A stretch of 64,000 nucleotides of DNA from an uncultured Pelagibacteraceae bacterium (GTDB lineage Bacteria; Pseudomonadota; Alphaproteobacteria; Pelagibacterales; Pelagibacteraceae). The notes below the pieces were generated by a model that was not told the DNA's origin, did no database searches, and saw nothing but the letters and a program-made list of their open reading frames with translations. The translations under genes and the position numbers were made by a program. Numbering within the stretch: the stretch's first letter is position 1; the number at the start of each line of letters is the position of its first letter. The stretch lies in NCBI GenBank assembly GCA_902591775.1, contig CACJBW010000003.1, positions 1-64,000 of the forward strand. The letters run 5' to 3'. Of the stretch, positions 37,257-47,717 are shown piece by piece.

Positions 37257-37991
37257 TTAAAGAATTTGGCTTAAAAAAAGCTTAGTTCTGTCACTCTTTG
37301 GGTTAGCAAAGAATTCTTTAGTGTCTGCCTTCTCAATTATCATTCCCTCATCCATAAAAATGACTTCATCAGCAACTTCTTTTGCAAATCCCATCTCATG
37401 TGTCACAACAATCATCGTCATTCCGCCTTTTGCAAGACTTACCATTGCATCTAACACTTCTTTTATCATTTCTGGGTCTAAGGCTGAAGTTGGCTCGTCA
37501 AATAACATAATTTTTGGTTGCATGCATAATGCTCTTGCTATCGCACAACGCTGTTGTTGACCTCCAGAGAGTTGTCCAGGGAACTTATTGGCCTGATCAT
37601 CTATTTGTACTTTTTTAAGTTGATCTAATGCAAGTTCTTGAGCTTCTTTTTTTGGCATTTTTTTTACCCAAATTGGTGCAAGAGTACAATTATCTAAAAT
37701 TGATAAGTGTGGAAATAAATTAAATTGTTGAAAAACCATTCCAACTTCAGCTCTAATTTTTTCAATATCTTTTGTTTTTTCTGATAGTTCATTTCCATCA
37801 ACAATTATATCTCCCTCTTGGTGCTCTTCTAATCTATTAATACATCTAATTAGTGTTGATTTACCCGATCCTGATGGTCCACATACTACAATTTTTTTAT
37901 TTGCCTCAACCTCAAGATTTATATTTTTTAAAACTTGAAAATCACCGAACCATTTATTCATATTTTGAATTTTTATTATTGGGTCAGACAT
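37257..37991 (-). CDS. aapP: General L-amino acid ABC transporter ATP-binding protein
   Basis: [43 protein letters not shown]; operon. Confidence 0.9.
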   Translation of the reverse strand: MSDPIIKIQNMNKWFGDFQVLKNINLEVEANKKIVVCGPSGSGKSTLIRCINRLEEHQEGDIIVDGNELSEKTKDIEKIRAEVGMVFQQFNLFPHLSILDNCTLAPIWVKKMPKKEAQELALDQLKKVQIDDQANKFPGQLSGGQQQRCAIARALCMQPKIMLFDEPTSALDPEMIKEVLDAMVSLAKGGMTMIVVTHEMGFAKEVADEVIFMDEGMIIEKADTKEFFANPKSDRTKLFLSQIL

Positions 37992-37994
37992 TTA

Positions 37995-39269
37995 TTATCT
38001 TTCAGTTTTATATTTTGCCTCTAAGTTATAACTATATTTACTCATTGCATAGCATATAATCCAGAATACTATTGATGCAAAAATATATCCTTCCATAGCA
38101 AAGCCAAGCCATTTTGGATTTGTTTTTGCTAAAGCAAGCATACCTGCTAGTTCAGCTAAACCAACTACAAAGATTAAAGGAGTATCTTTAACTAATGCTA
38201 AAAAGGTATTTGCTATTCCCGGAATAACTAATTTTAGCGCTTGAGGTAAAATTACAAAAATATGCATTTTCCAATAACCCATTCCTAATGATTTAGCTGC
38301 ATCGTATTGACCTCTAGGAAGTGATTGTAAACCTCCTCTAATTACTTCTGCACAATAAGCCGCCTCAAACAATGTAATTGCTATAATTACTCTTACTAAT
38401 TTATCCATGAAAAAATCTTCAGGGAGAAACATTGGAAACATCACGGATGACATAAATAATACTGTAATCAATGGAACACCTCTCCAAAATTCAATATAAC
38501 AAATTGATATATATTTTATTACTGGAAGATTAGATCTTCTTCCAAGTGCAAAAATCATACCTAGTGGGAAACAGAAAATTAGACAGAAAAAAGAAACTAT
38601 AAAAGTAAGTGACAATCCTCCCCACGCTCCTGTTTCTACCCATTGTAAACCGAATGATCCACCAGATATTAAATAATAAATAACTAAATATGCAATTACT
38701 GGATAAATAATAACATAATATAATGCCAAATATTTTTTCAAATTTTCCTTCATGAAATATCCAACAAACCCAAGAGCTATAACTAAAATGAATGCGGTAT
38801 TAATCCTCCAATGAAATTCATTGGGATACATTCCATACATAAATCTTCGAAACCAAACTTTAATATACGTCCAACAAGCACCCGTGCCTGTGCAAGCATC
38901 TTTTGAGTCACCTGAAATAGTGGCGTCAAAAATCATCCAACTTAGAGACTGAGGAAGAGCTTTTATAATTGAAAATAATATTAATAGAGTTAACAAAGCA
39001 TTAAAATTATTCGTGTTTATATTTTTATTTAATAAATCTAATTTTTTATTTCCTGAATAATCAATTCTCATCATATTTAATCCGATTAATCCTATGATTA
39101 ATGGAAACAAAGTTGTTAAGGAGCCAGGTAGAAAAGATGTTAAATTTATTTTTAAAAAGGCATTTGATATGACATCAATTAAGCTTACTAAAACTAAAAA
39201 AGTACCAATAATAGAATAGTTTTTAATGTTATCTCTGTTAGGTTTTAAAAAATTAATAGTTTGTATCAT
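37995..39269 (-). CDS. aapM: General L-amino acid ABC transporter permease AapM
   Basis: HisM/GlnP-type permease, GLQSLPRGQYDAAKSLGMGYWK. Confidence 0.88.
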   Translation of the reverse strand: MIQTINFLKPNRDNIKNYSIIGTFLVLVSLIDVISNAFLKINLTSFLPGSLTTLFPLIIGLIGLNMMRIDYSGNKKLDLLNKNINTNNFNALLTLLILFSIIKALPQSLSWMIFDATISGDSKDACTGTGACWTYIKVWFRRFMYGMYPNEFHWRINTAFILVIALGFVGYFMKENLKKYLALYYVIIYPVIAYLVIYYLISGGSFGLQWVETGAWGGLSLTFIVSFFCLIFCFPLGMIFALGRRSNLPVIKYISICYIEFWRGVPLITVLFMSSVMFPMFLPEDFFMDKLVRVIIAITLFEAAYCAEVIRGGLQSLPRGQYDAAKSLGMGYWKMHIFVILPQALKLVIPGIANTFLALVKDTPLIFVVGLAELAGMLALAKTNPKWLGFAMEGYIFASIVFWIICYAMSKYSYNLEAKYKTER

Positions 39270-40421
39270 TTACTTTTCTTTAATTTCAATTTTTTTGTTA
39301 TACCAATTCATTATTGCTGCAATTGTTAAGCTTATAGTTAAATAAGTTAACATTGTTATTGAAACAATTTCTATTGCCTTACCAGTTTGCATCAAAGCAG
39401 TTCCCGCAAATACAAGTACTAAATCCGGATATGCAATAGCAGCTGCTAAAGATGAATTTTTAGTTAAATTTAAATATTGGTTTGTTGTAGGTGGTATAAT
39501 AATTCTTAGTGCTTGGGGCATAATAACTAATTTTAAAACTTGATTAGGCGTCAAACCTACAGATGCCGCAGCCTCTTTTTGGCCTTTGGTAACTCCTTCA
39601 ATACCAGCTCTAACACACTCTGCTACAAAGGTAGAGGTGTATAAAGATAGTGCTAGAACTAATGCTATTAATTCAGGTGGTAAACTTATTCCACCTTCAT
39701 AAATATAGGAAATCTTTGATAATTTTTTGAGCTCAGGTATTTCAAATTCTAAAGATACTCCACCAAATAAAAATGATAAAAGCGGCAATACAATTAATAG
39801 AGCTACTGAATACAGAAGCACAGGAATTTGTTTCCCTTGTGTGTCTCTTAATTTATTTGCATAATTCTTTAATAAAATGATTGAAATTATTGCTGCAAGA
39901 CCACAATATAGAAATACATTCAAATTTTGCCATACCATTGCTGGTATGTAATAACCTTTTACAGTCATATAAGTTACCCCAAACCAAGCATTAGCTTTCT
40001 CTGGCATAGGTAAAGCTCTAAGAGCAGCGTAATACCAAAAAAAGATTTGTAACAGTAATGGAATATTTCTAAAAAACTCGACGTACCATGCGGCAGAGTT
40101 TTTTATGAGGTAATTTGACGATAATCTTGCCACACCAATTATAACACCTAATATTGTGCAAATAATTATACTTATAAAAGAAACCAAAAGAGTATTTAAA
40201 AGCCCAACTAGAAAAGCACGGGCATAAGAGTCTGATCCACTGTATTCAATTAAAGAAAACTGAACATCAAATGAAGATTCTTGTGATAAAAAGCCAAAAC
40301 CAAAATCAATACCTCTATTATCCATATTGGTCTGAGCATTCAGGGTTAAAAACCCAAAAATAAGAACAACAAATAGTATTGCTAAAATCTGAGGTATAAA
40401 TTTTTTTATAATGTTGTTCAT
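39270..40421 (-). CDS. aapQ: General L-amino acid ABC transporter permease AapQ
   Basis: FVAECVRAGIEGVTKGQKEAAASVGLTPNQVLKLVIMPQALRIIIPP. Confidence 0.88.
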   Translation of the reverse strand: MNNIIKKFIPQILAILFVVLIFGFLTLNAQTNMDNRGIDFGFGFLSQESSFDVQFSLIEYSGSDSYARAFLVGLLNTLLVSFISIIICTILGVIIGVARLSSNYLIKNSAAWYVEFFRNIPLLLQIFFWYYAALRALPMPEKANAWFGVTYMTVKGYYIPAMVWQNLNVFLYCGLAAIISIILLKNYANKLRDTQGKQIPVLLYSVALLIVLPLLSFLFGGVSLEFEIPELKKLSKISYIYEGGISLPPELIALVLALSLYTSTFVAECVRAGIEGVTKGQKEAAASVGLTPNQVLKLVIMPQALRIIIPPTTNQYLNLTKNSSLAAAIAYPDLVLVFAGTALMQTGKAIEIVSITMLTYLTISLTIAAIMNWYNKKIEIKEK

Positions 40422-40437
40422 TAAAATCTATAATAAA

Positions 40438-40467
40438 AAAAAGGGCTAGATATTTCTAGCCCTTTTT
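40438..40467 (-). terminator. Perfect 13-bp hairpin between aapJ and aapQ
   Basis: AAAAAGGGCTAGA-loop-TCTAGCCCTTTTT. Confidence 0.75.
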
Positions 40468-40485
40468 GAGTAATTTAAAATAAAA

Positions 40486-41526
40486 TTATCTTGCTGGTGG
40501 TACGTATAATATTCCACCTTTAGTCCATAATTCATTTGGACCTCTGTCAGGTAGAATTCCAGTGTCTGCTATATTTCTTTTATAGCTTTCACCGTAATTT
40601 CCAACTTGCTTGATAATTCTTAAGTTCCAGTCATTATCTAAACCAAAAGCTGCACCTAGTTCACCTTCAGCACCAACTAATCTTTTGATAGCTGGATTGT
40701 TTGAAGTTTTCATCATATCAGCATTTGATGAGTTAATGCCATATTCCTCTGCTTCGATCATAGTATTCAAAGACCATCTAACTATATCTTCCCAAACAGA
40801 ATCACCTTGACGTACAACTGGTCCTAATGGTTCTTTTGAAATAGTTTCAGGTAATACTACATGATCATCTGGAGCTGATAATTTAGTTCTTTGTGCAGCA
40901 AGACCAGATTTATCTGTAGTGTATGTATCACATCTACCTGCATCATAAGCAGCTACGACTTCATCAGCTTTTTCAAAAACTACCGGCTCGTATGAAATTC
41001 CTTTAGAATCAAAGAAGTCTCTCATGTTAAGCTCAGTTGTAGTTCCTAAGTTTGTACAAACTGAAGTTCCATTTTTAAATTCACCTGTAGATGATATTCC
41101 TGAACCTTTTCTTACCATGAAACCTTGTCCATCATAAAAGTTAACACCAACAAATGTTAAACCAATATCAGCATCTCTAGATAGTGTCCAAGTTGTATTT
41201 CTTGATAGAATGTCAATTTCACCTGAAGTAAGTGCAGTAAATCTTTCTTTTGCACTTAAAGGAGTGAATTTAACTTTAGTTGCATCTCCTAATGTAGCAG
41301 CTGCAACAGCTCTACATACATCAACATCTATTCCTGTCCAATTTCCAGATTCATCAGCATTTGAAAATCCAGGTAGACCCTGAGAAACACCACATCTTAC
41401 AAACCCTCTTTTTTTTGTGTTCTCAAGAGTTTTTGATTTCTTAGCAGCCATTGTTTCTGTTGAAAATGCAAAAAGCACAGCAAACATAGCGACTACAGAA
41501 GTCAATTGTTTTATTATTTTAAACAT
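40486..41526 (-). CDS. aapJ: General L-amino acid-binding periplasmic protein
   Basis: Signal peptide; RGFVRCGVSQGLPGFSNADESGNWTGIDVDVCRAVAAA; RNTTWTLSRD. Confidence 0.93.
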   Translation of the reverse strand: MFKIIKQLTSVVAMFAVLFAFSTETMAAKKSKTLENTKKRGFVRCGVSQGLPGFSNADESGNWTGIDVDVCRAVAAATLGDATKVKFTPLSAKERFTALTSGEIDILSRNTTWTLSRDADIGLTFVGVNFYDGQGFMVRKGSGISSTGEFKNGTSVCTNLGTTTELNMRDFFDSKGISYEPVVFEKADEVVAAYDAGRCDTYTTDKSGLAAQRTKLSAPDDHVVLPETISKEPLGPVVRQGDSVWEDIVRWSLNTMIEAEEYGINSSNADMMKTSNNPAIKRLVGAEGELGAAFGLDNDWNLRIIKQVGNYGESYKRNIADTGILPDRGPNELWTKGGILYVPPAR

Positions 41527-41547
41527 TATTTTCCTCTTTTATTATTT

Positions 41548-41585
41548 ATTTGTTAACAAATTATTCAAAAAGTAATTTTTGAATA
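41548..41585. promoter_or_regulatory. Two adjacent dyads in the aapJ leader (ATTTGTTAACAAAT and TATTCAAAAA-4-TTTTTGAATA)
   Basis: Perfect 14-bp palindrome abutting a perfect 10-bp inverted repeat, 22-59 bp upstream of the aapJ start. Confidence 0.5.
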
Positions 41586-41655
41586 CTTTAGTAAAGCAGA
41601 AAGTAATACAGCCATCAATGGTAAAATAACCTCACCAATATTGATCAATTAAAGA

Positions 41656-41732
41656 TGGCGCGCCCTGGAGGATTCGAACCTCCGACCCTCGGTTTAGAAA
41701 ACCGATGCTCTATCCAGCTGAGCTAAGGGCGC
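41656..41732 (-). tRNA. tRNA-Arg (TCT)
   Basis: Minus strand GCGCCCTTAGCTCAGCTGGATAGAGCATCGGTTTTCTAAACCGAGGGTCGGAGGTTCGAATCCTCCAGGGCGCG-CCA. Confidence 0.95.
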
Positions 41733-41756
41733 AAAAAAATACTTTATAATACTAAT

Positions 41757-43166
41757 TTAGTTTTTGAAAAGATATTTTTTAAATAATATTAGTATTGTTA
41801 ATAGCTCTACTCTACCAATTATCATGAAAATTATTATATAAGTCTTAGCAAAGAAAGAAAGATTATAAAAATCGAAATTTGCAAGTTCAAACATACTTGA
41901 ATTAACAGTATTCATAATTGTCAAGATAGAAAGTTTAAATGAATTTTCAAATTGAATATCTGAGAGTGTTAGTATCAAAGTTAACAAGGATAGTGAAATA
42001 ATAAAAATAATTATAGAAAAAAAATATTTATTAATGTCTGACTTTTCAGTCTTCTCATTAATTAATGTAACTTTGTTTGAATAAATTTGATTAGGTTTAG
42101 TGTGCGATAATAGGTTATTTAAAGAAAATTTTAATAAAGTTAAGATTTTTATAAATCTAATACCTGAACTAGTTGAGAAAAAAGAACCTCCAATAACAAC
42201 CATAATAAAAAAGATAAATATTAAATTATTTGGTGTGTCATTAAATGAAATACCAATATTTGAAATACTACTTGATATAGCAACTAGAATTATAGGGAAA
42301 TTATTACTTGGATTTAAAAAAACAAACGAAAAAGAAATAATTATTAATAAGTAAATTAATAGATTAAAATCCTCACTTAAAAAATTGAGTTTTTTTTTAT
42401 TAAAAAAAATAAGATTGTATATTAAAAACAAACTAAAAAATGAAAGCATCATAGTAAAAGATAAAATAATTTTACTTACATCTTTTTCGAATAAGTAATC
42501 TATTCTATTAACAGGTAAAAAACCACCAGACGATATTACAGATAATGATAAATTAAATGCATCAAAAGTTCTTAAATTAATTATCTTAAATAAAATAAAT
42601 ATAGATAAGGTCAATAAGGAATAAATTATTATAATTTTAAGCGATTGTTTAAATATCTCGTTATAATTGAAAGATAAATATTCAGTAAATGATTGCTTAA
42701 GATTTTTATCAAATATGTCAATCAAAAGTAAAATTGAAAAAAGAAAATAAATACCACCAATCCATTGAGAAGTGGATCTCCATATAATTAAACTTTCATC
42801 TAATTGTTTTATATTTTCAAAAATAGTAAATCCAGTAGAAGTAAAACCTGAGATGGCTTCAAAATAAGAATTTAATAAAGATATATTTTGTATACCGAAA
42901 TAGTAAGGTATTGATATAATTAACGGAAATAAAAAATAACCAAATAAAACAGTAAATATTTTTTCATAAAGAGTAATTTTTTTTATATTAGTCCTATTAA
43001 AATATAATATTAATATTCCTAAAAAAAAACTTATTAACAAAGTATAAATATAATTTTCAATATTAAAAAAAATATCAAAATAATTTGAATAAATAATATT
43101 AAAAAAAGACAAAATGCTTATTAAAAATAAAAAAGAACTTATATAAATGGAGCTAAATTTGTTCAT
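41757..43166 (-). CDS. trkH: Trk-type potassium uptake protein TrkH
   Basis: EAISGFTSTGFTIFENI; SLSVISSGGFLPVNRI; GGSFFSTSSGIRFIKI; adjacent to trkA. Confidence 0.87.
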   Translation of the reverse strand: MNKFSSIYISSFLFLISILSFFNIIYSNYFDIFFNIENYIYTLLISFFLGILILYFNRTNIKKITLYEKIFTVLFGYFLFPLIISIPYYFGIQNISLLNSYFEAISGFTSTGFTIFENIKQLDESLIIWRSTSQWIGGIYFLFSILLLIDIFDKNLKQSFTEYLSFNYNEIFKQSLKIIIIYSLLTLSIFILFKIINLRTFDAFNLSLSVISSGGFLPVNRIDYLFEKDVSKIILSFTMMLSFFSLFLIYNLIFFNKKKLNFLSEDFNLLIYLLIIISFSFVFLNPSNNFPIILVAISSSISNIGISFNDTPNNLIFIFFIMVVIGGSFFSTSSGIRFIKILTLLKFSLNNLLSHTKPNQIYSNKVTLINEKTEKSDINKYFFSIIIFIISLSLLTLILTLSDIQFENSFKLSILTIMNTVNSSMFELANFDFYNLSFFAKTYIIIFMIIGRVELLTILILFKKYLFKN

Positions 43167-43173
43167 ATTAAAA

Positions 43174-44547
43174 TTAGATTGAACTAATTCTAAACATATT
43201 TTCTACTATAGGTAGTTGATCTCTCTTAGAAAGAAGCAAAACTGTATCATCTTTTTGAAATACATAACTAGAACTTGGTATAATTACTTCACCATTTCTT
43301 AATATTGCACCTATTCTGATTTCCTCAGGTAAATTAGAATCTTTCAATTGCCTGTTAATTAGTTCGGATGATTCAATGATATCTGCTTCTATGACTTCAT
43401 ATTCACCATTCAAAATTGTATAGGCGTTTTCAATAGTTCCTTTATGAACGTGTTTTAAAATACTAGAGACAGTACTCATTCTTGGATCAATTAAATCATC
43501 AATTTTTAAAGACGATTGTAATAAAGAGTAATTAGGTTTATTTATCAATGCCATAGTTCTTTTATCTTTTGAAAATTTTTCAACTATTACACTTACCATT
43601 AAGTTATCTTCGTCATCATTTGTTAAAGCTAAAACTGTTTCAACTTCGTCAATATTAGCCTCATTTAAAACATCTTCATCTAATCCATTTCCATTGATTA
43701 CGATGGTATCATTTAATTCATTAGCAATATATTCAGCCCTCGCTTTATCTTTTTCAATTATCTTCACTCGTGTTGAATCAAATGATTGCTCGATATTTTT
43801 AGCAAGATTAAAACCAATATTTCCACCTCCAATAATTAACATTTTATTAGAAATTTTTTCGTTATGACCAAATACTGTCAAAGTTTCTTGCATCTGACTA
43901 CTATTTACAACCACGTATGCTTTATCTTTAAGTTGCAGTTGATCTGTCTTTTTCATTACAACAAATTTATCACCTCTAATAACACCAAGAATATATGCAT
44001 TTAATTTTGGAAATTTTTTTGTAAGTTCATTTAAATTTATTCCTTGGATTGAGCATTTTTCATCAATCAAGATTTCTAACAATCTAATTTTATTTTCCGC
44101 AAATGGTACATTGTCTAGGGCTCCTGGTGCTTCTAATTTTCGTTGAATAGATTTTGCAATTTCTATTTCGGGAGATATGATATTATCAATAGGCAAATTT
44201 TCTCTATTAAATAATCCTGAATATTTTGGATCAAGATATTCTTGAAATCTTATACGGGCAATTTTTTTAGGAACCTTAAATAGAGAAAAAGCTATTTGGC
44301 ATATCAACATGTTAATTTCATCATTTCTGGTGACCGCTATTATCATGTCTGCATCTTTTGTATTTGCCTTTTCCAATATTGCTGGAGATGTTGCCTTTCC
44401 AACTATTGCTTTTACATCTAAAGTTTCATTAATTTTTTGAATATCATCACTAGATTGATCGATCATTGTTATTGAGTGATTTTGTTCAATTAACATTTTA
44501 GCTATAGTTGAGCCTACTCTACCTGCTCCACATATAATAATATTCAT
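43174..44547 (-). CDS. trkA: Trk potassium transporter NAD-binding regulator TrkA
   Basis: Two Rossmann TrkA-N domains (IICGAGRVGSTIA; LIIGGGNIGFNLA) and TrkA-C. Confidence 0.93.
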   Translation of the reverse strand: MNIIICGAGRVGSTIAKMLIEQNHSITMIDQSSDDIQKINETLDVKAIVGKATSPAILEKANTKDADMIIAVTRNDEINMLICQIAFSLFKVPKKIARIRFQEYLDPKYSGLFNRENLPIDNIISPEIEIAKSIQRKLEAPGALDNVPFAENKIRLLEILIDEKCSIQGINLNELTKKFPKLNAYILGVIRGDKFVVMKKTDQLQLKDKAYVVVNSSQMQETLTVFGHNEKISNKMLIIGGGNIGFNLAKNIEQSFDSTRVKIIEKDKARAEYIANELNDTIVINGNGLDEDVLNEANIDEVETVLALTNDDEDNLMVSVIVEKFSKDKRTMALINKPNYSLLQSSLKIDDLIDPRMSTVSSILKHVHKGTIENAYTILNGEYEVIEADIIESSELINRQLKDSNLPEEIRIGAILRNGEVIIPSSSYVFQKDDTVLLLSKRDQLPIVENMFRISSI

Positions 44548-45902
44548 TAGTTTAAATCTTTCACCCCAAGTAGTTTTAATTTTCTATGTAAAGCCGATCT
44601 TTCCATGCCTATAAATTTTGCAGTCTTTGAAATATTTCCACTGAATTTTTTTAATTGGGAAACTAAATATTGTTTTTCAAAACTTTCTCTAGCTTCTTTT
44701 AATGGAACAGTAAGAGTTTCTGTCACAGAGAACTCATTTTCAATTGATTTAGATAAAGATTCTTTAATTATATTCATTAACCTCTCGTTATCATCACCAG
44801 GTGACAGTATAGCAATTCTCTCTATCAAATTTCTTAATTCTCTGACATTTCCTGGCCAATCATAATTTAGTAAATAGTTATTATCATTAATCTTAAATTT
44901 TTTAAAATTATTAGCTTCACAGATATTTTTAATGAAATATTCTATTAATATTGGGATATCCTCAATTCTCTTGTTCAAAGGATCAATTTTAATATTAAAC
45001 ACGTTTAATCTATGGAATAAATCTTCTCTGAAATTTCCATTTCTAATCTCTTGTTGAGCATCTTTACTATTTGTACAAATTATTCTTACATCAACTTTAA
45101 TATCATGATTGCTATTAATCCTTTTAAATTTTTGATCTATTACAACTCTCAAAATCTTTGACTGAGTCTCGAGTGGTATTTCAGTAACTTCATCAATTAA
45201 TAACACTCCTCCTGATGCTTTCTCAAGTGCTCCATAAAAAATAGATCCATCTTTTTTTTCTTCACCAAATAATTCAAGTTCATACTTTTTTGCATCTAAA
45301 AGTGCACCATTTATAACTACAAATGGTCCATTATTTCTTTTAGAATTTTTATGAATTTTTCTTGAAATTAGTTCTTTACCTGAACCGGTAGGTCCAGAAA
45401 TAAAAATTCTGCTCTCAGATTTTGATAATTTATTTATCTGATCTTTAATTGACAAAATATTAGAACTTTTTCCAACTAATTCGAAAGTGTGAAAAAGTTT
45501 TGTATTTAATGTTTTATTTTCATTTTTTAAATTGTAATTCTCAACAGCTCTATTAACAAAATTTATTAGCCTCTCTTTATCAAATGGTTTTTGAATAAAT
45601 TCAAATGCACCAGATTTTAATGAATTGACCGCCATCTCTATATTTGCATGGCCAGAAATCATTATAACAGGTAAGTCTGGATTTTTTTTCTTTATATGAT
45701 CTAAAAGAAAGATACCATCATTATCACCTTTGTCTAACTTGACATCTATAATTGCAACATCAGGAAGTTTTTTGTCAATTTCAGTCAACGCTTGATTAAA
45801 ATTAGCCGCAAGTCTTGTCTTGTAACCAGCGTCATTAATTAATTCGTCTAAAATTAATCTAATATCTGCGTTATCATCTATTATTAAAATTTCAGCTGAC
45901 AT
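44547..45902 (-). CDS. ntrX: NtrX-family response regulator with AAA+ domain and Fis-type HTH; lacks GAFTGA
   Basis: REC domain; GPTGSGKELISRKIHKNS; ELFGEEKKDGSIFYGALEKASGGVLLIDE; C-terminal SKTAKFIGMERSALHRKLKLLG. Confidence 0.9.
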   Translation of the reverse strand: MSAEILIIDDNADIRLILDELINDAGYKTRLAANFNQALTEIDKKLPDVAIIDVKLDKGDNDGIFLLDHIKKKNPDLPVIMISGHANIEMAVNSLKSGAFEFIQKPFDKERLINFVNRAVENYNLKNENKTLNTKLFHTFELVGKSSNILSIKDQINKLSKSESRIFISGPTGSGKELISRKIHKNSKRNNGPFVVINGALLDAKKYELELFGEEKKDGSIFYGALEKASGGVLLIDEVTEIPLETQSKILRVVIDQKFKRINSNHDIKVDVRIICTNSKDAQQEIRNGNFREDLFHRLNVFNIKIDPLNKRIEDIPILIEYFIKNICEANNFKKFKINDNNYLLNYDWPGNVRELRNLIERIAILSPGDDNERLMNIIKESLSKSIENEFSVTETLTVPLKEARESFEKQYLVSQLKKFSGNISKTAKFIGMERSALHRKLKLLGVKDLN

Positions 45903-47680
45903 TATTTTTTATATGGAATTATAATTTGGATTTTTGCACCATTTTTGTGATTTAAAAATTTAATTGATCCCTCATGATCACTAATTATTTTGTCTACAAT
46001 TGATAATCCTAATCCAGTTCCTTTTTCTTTAGTTGTAAAATAAGGTTTAATTATATCTTTGGTTTTTTTATGTTTGAAACCTGTTCCAGTATCAAAAATA
46101 TTTATGTTTATATAATCTCTTCTTTGTCTAATTTCTATATCTATATTTTTGTCAATTTTGCTATCTTTTGTTGCCTTTTCCTGAATACTTTCAAGAGAAT
46201 TTTTGATTAAGTTGAAAAATAGTCTATTGAACTGTTCATTATCAAATTTTAATATTGGTTCTTTTGCAAGATGATTAATAAGTCTGATTTGAATTGAATT
46301 GTCCAGTTTATTTACTAAATTAATGTTTTCATTAATTACTTGATTTAAATTATTTGGTTTAAATAATGGTTTTGGCATTCTTGCAAAATCAGAAAATTCA
46401 TTTACCAAATTTTCAATTTGTTTAATTTGTTTAAGTATAGTTTTAAGATTATTTAAATATTTATCTTGATTAAAACTTTCTATGTTGGGTAAATATTTAG
46501 TTTTAAGATTGTCTATTGTTAATTGAATCGGTGTTAAAGGGTTTTTGATTTCATGAGCTAATTTTCTAGCAACATTTTCCCAAGCCTCATGTCTTTCATT
46601 TGTAAGTAGTTTTTCTTGTTGATTTTTTAATCTATCAATCATTGAATTAAAATTTTTATTTAATCTTTCCATTTCTATATCTGCTTTTAAATCAGGTACT
46701 TTAGTATTTAGATTCCCTTTACCAATATTTTCTGAGGCAGTTATTAAATTATTAATTGATATAAAAAAACGAGATGAAAATCTTATTGCAATTGTTATTG
46801 ATAAAAAAAGTAAAAGCGTAACAAGAGTAATGTAAATTATAGCAAATGAAATTCTAATACCTAAATTCTGATTTTCTACTGTATAATAAAAATTTACTGC
46901 TTCCTCAGATTTTATTAAGTAATTAGAAATATTTTTATCTATATATTTTAACACATATAAAAATGTATTTTCATAATTAGAAAGTCTTACAACAGCTGCA
47001 GATTTATTTTCAAAAGTATTTATAATTTTTAATGGTCTATCATCATCTTTAACCATCTCCATAGCTTTATCTTCAATTTTTTTGTAAACCGAGTTTGCTG
47101 CTGATCTTAATAACATACCATCTTTATCTATTAAATGTAGTTGGTCTATGTCTCTTAAAAATCTCTGAGTATTTAATATAAGCTGATACCGATCAGGATC
47201 AGAGTTATACAATTCAGAGTATTTATTTAAATCAAATGCTATGAGCACAATTTCTGACTCTATTTTATTTCTTTTCTCATCAACATAGTTTTTAGCTATC
47301 TCATAGGAATTGTTTACAGCTGTAGTAATTTTTTTGTCAAAATATTTATCTAGGGCAAATGAAAAAATAAACAATGAAAAAACTGCAATTAATAAAGATG
47401 GAATTAATGTAAAAAGAGCAAAAGAAACAATATATTTTCTATTTGCAACAGAACCTCTTACATTGATATTATTTTTAATAGAATTTTTAATATCAATAAA
47501 TATTAATATAAAAAATAAAATTACCAAAATGACATTAGAAATAAGAAGAATTTCCAGGTTCTCTTCATTAAGTTTAATAAAACTTTTATTGATAAATGTT
47601 AAAAATGTAAGAAAACCTAAAGAAATAGTTAATATAAATATAACTATGATAAACAAATTTCTTTTTAACAAAGCAAACAT
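45902..47680 (-). CDS. ntrY: NtrY-family sensor histidine kinase
   Basis: Multiple TMs, HAMP, ENVARKLAHEIKNPLTPIQL, GTGLGLSIVDKI. Confidence 0.9.
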   Translation of the reverse strand: MFALLKRNLFIIVIFILTISLGFLTFLTFINKSFIKLNEENLEILLISNVILVILFFILIFIDIKNSIKNNINVRGSVANRKYIVSFALFTLIPSLLIAVFSLFIFSFALDKYFDKKITTAVNNSYEIAKNYVDEKRNKIESEIVLIAFDLNKYSELYNSDPDRYQLILNTQRFLRDIDQLHLIDKDGMLLRSAANSVYKKIEDKAMEMVKDDDRPLKIINTFENKSAAVVRLSNYENTFLYVLKYIDKNISNYLIKSEEAVNFYYTVENQNLGIRISFAIIYITLVTLLLFLSITIAIRFSSRFFISINNLITASENIGKGNLNTKVPDLKADIEMERLNKNFNSMIDRLKNQQEKLLTNERHEAWENVARKLAHEIKNPLTPIQLTIDNLKTKYLPNIESFNQDKYLNNLKTILKQIKQIENLVNEFSDFARMPKPLFKPNNLNQVINENINLVNKLDNSIQIRLINHLAKEPILKFDNEQFNRLFFNLIKNSLESIQEKATKDSKIDKNIDIEIRQRRDYININIFDTGTGFKHKKTKDIIKPYFTTKEKGTGLGLSIVDKIISDHEGSIKFLNHKNGAKIQIIIPYKK

Positions 47681-47717
47681 AATTTAAAAATATATTACAA
47701 ATAATTTAATAACAATC

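Noticed and set aside
47310-47687. 125-aa plus-strand ORF antisense to ntrY N terminus
   Set aside because: Overlaps a confident kinase; low-complexity.
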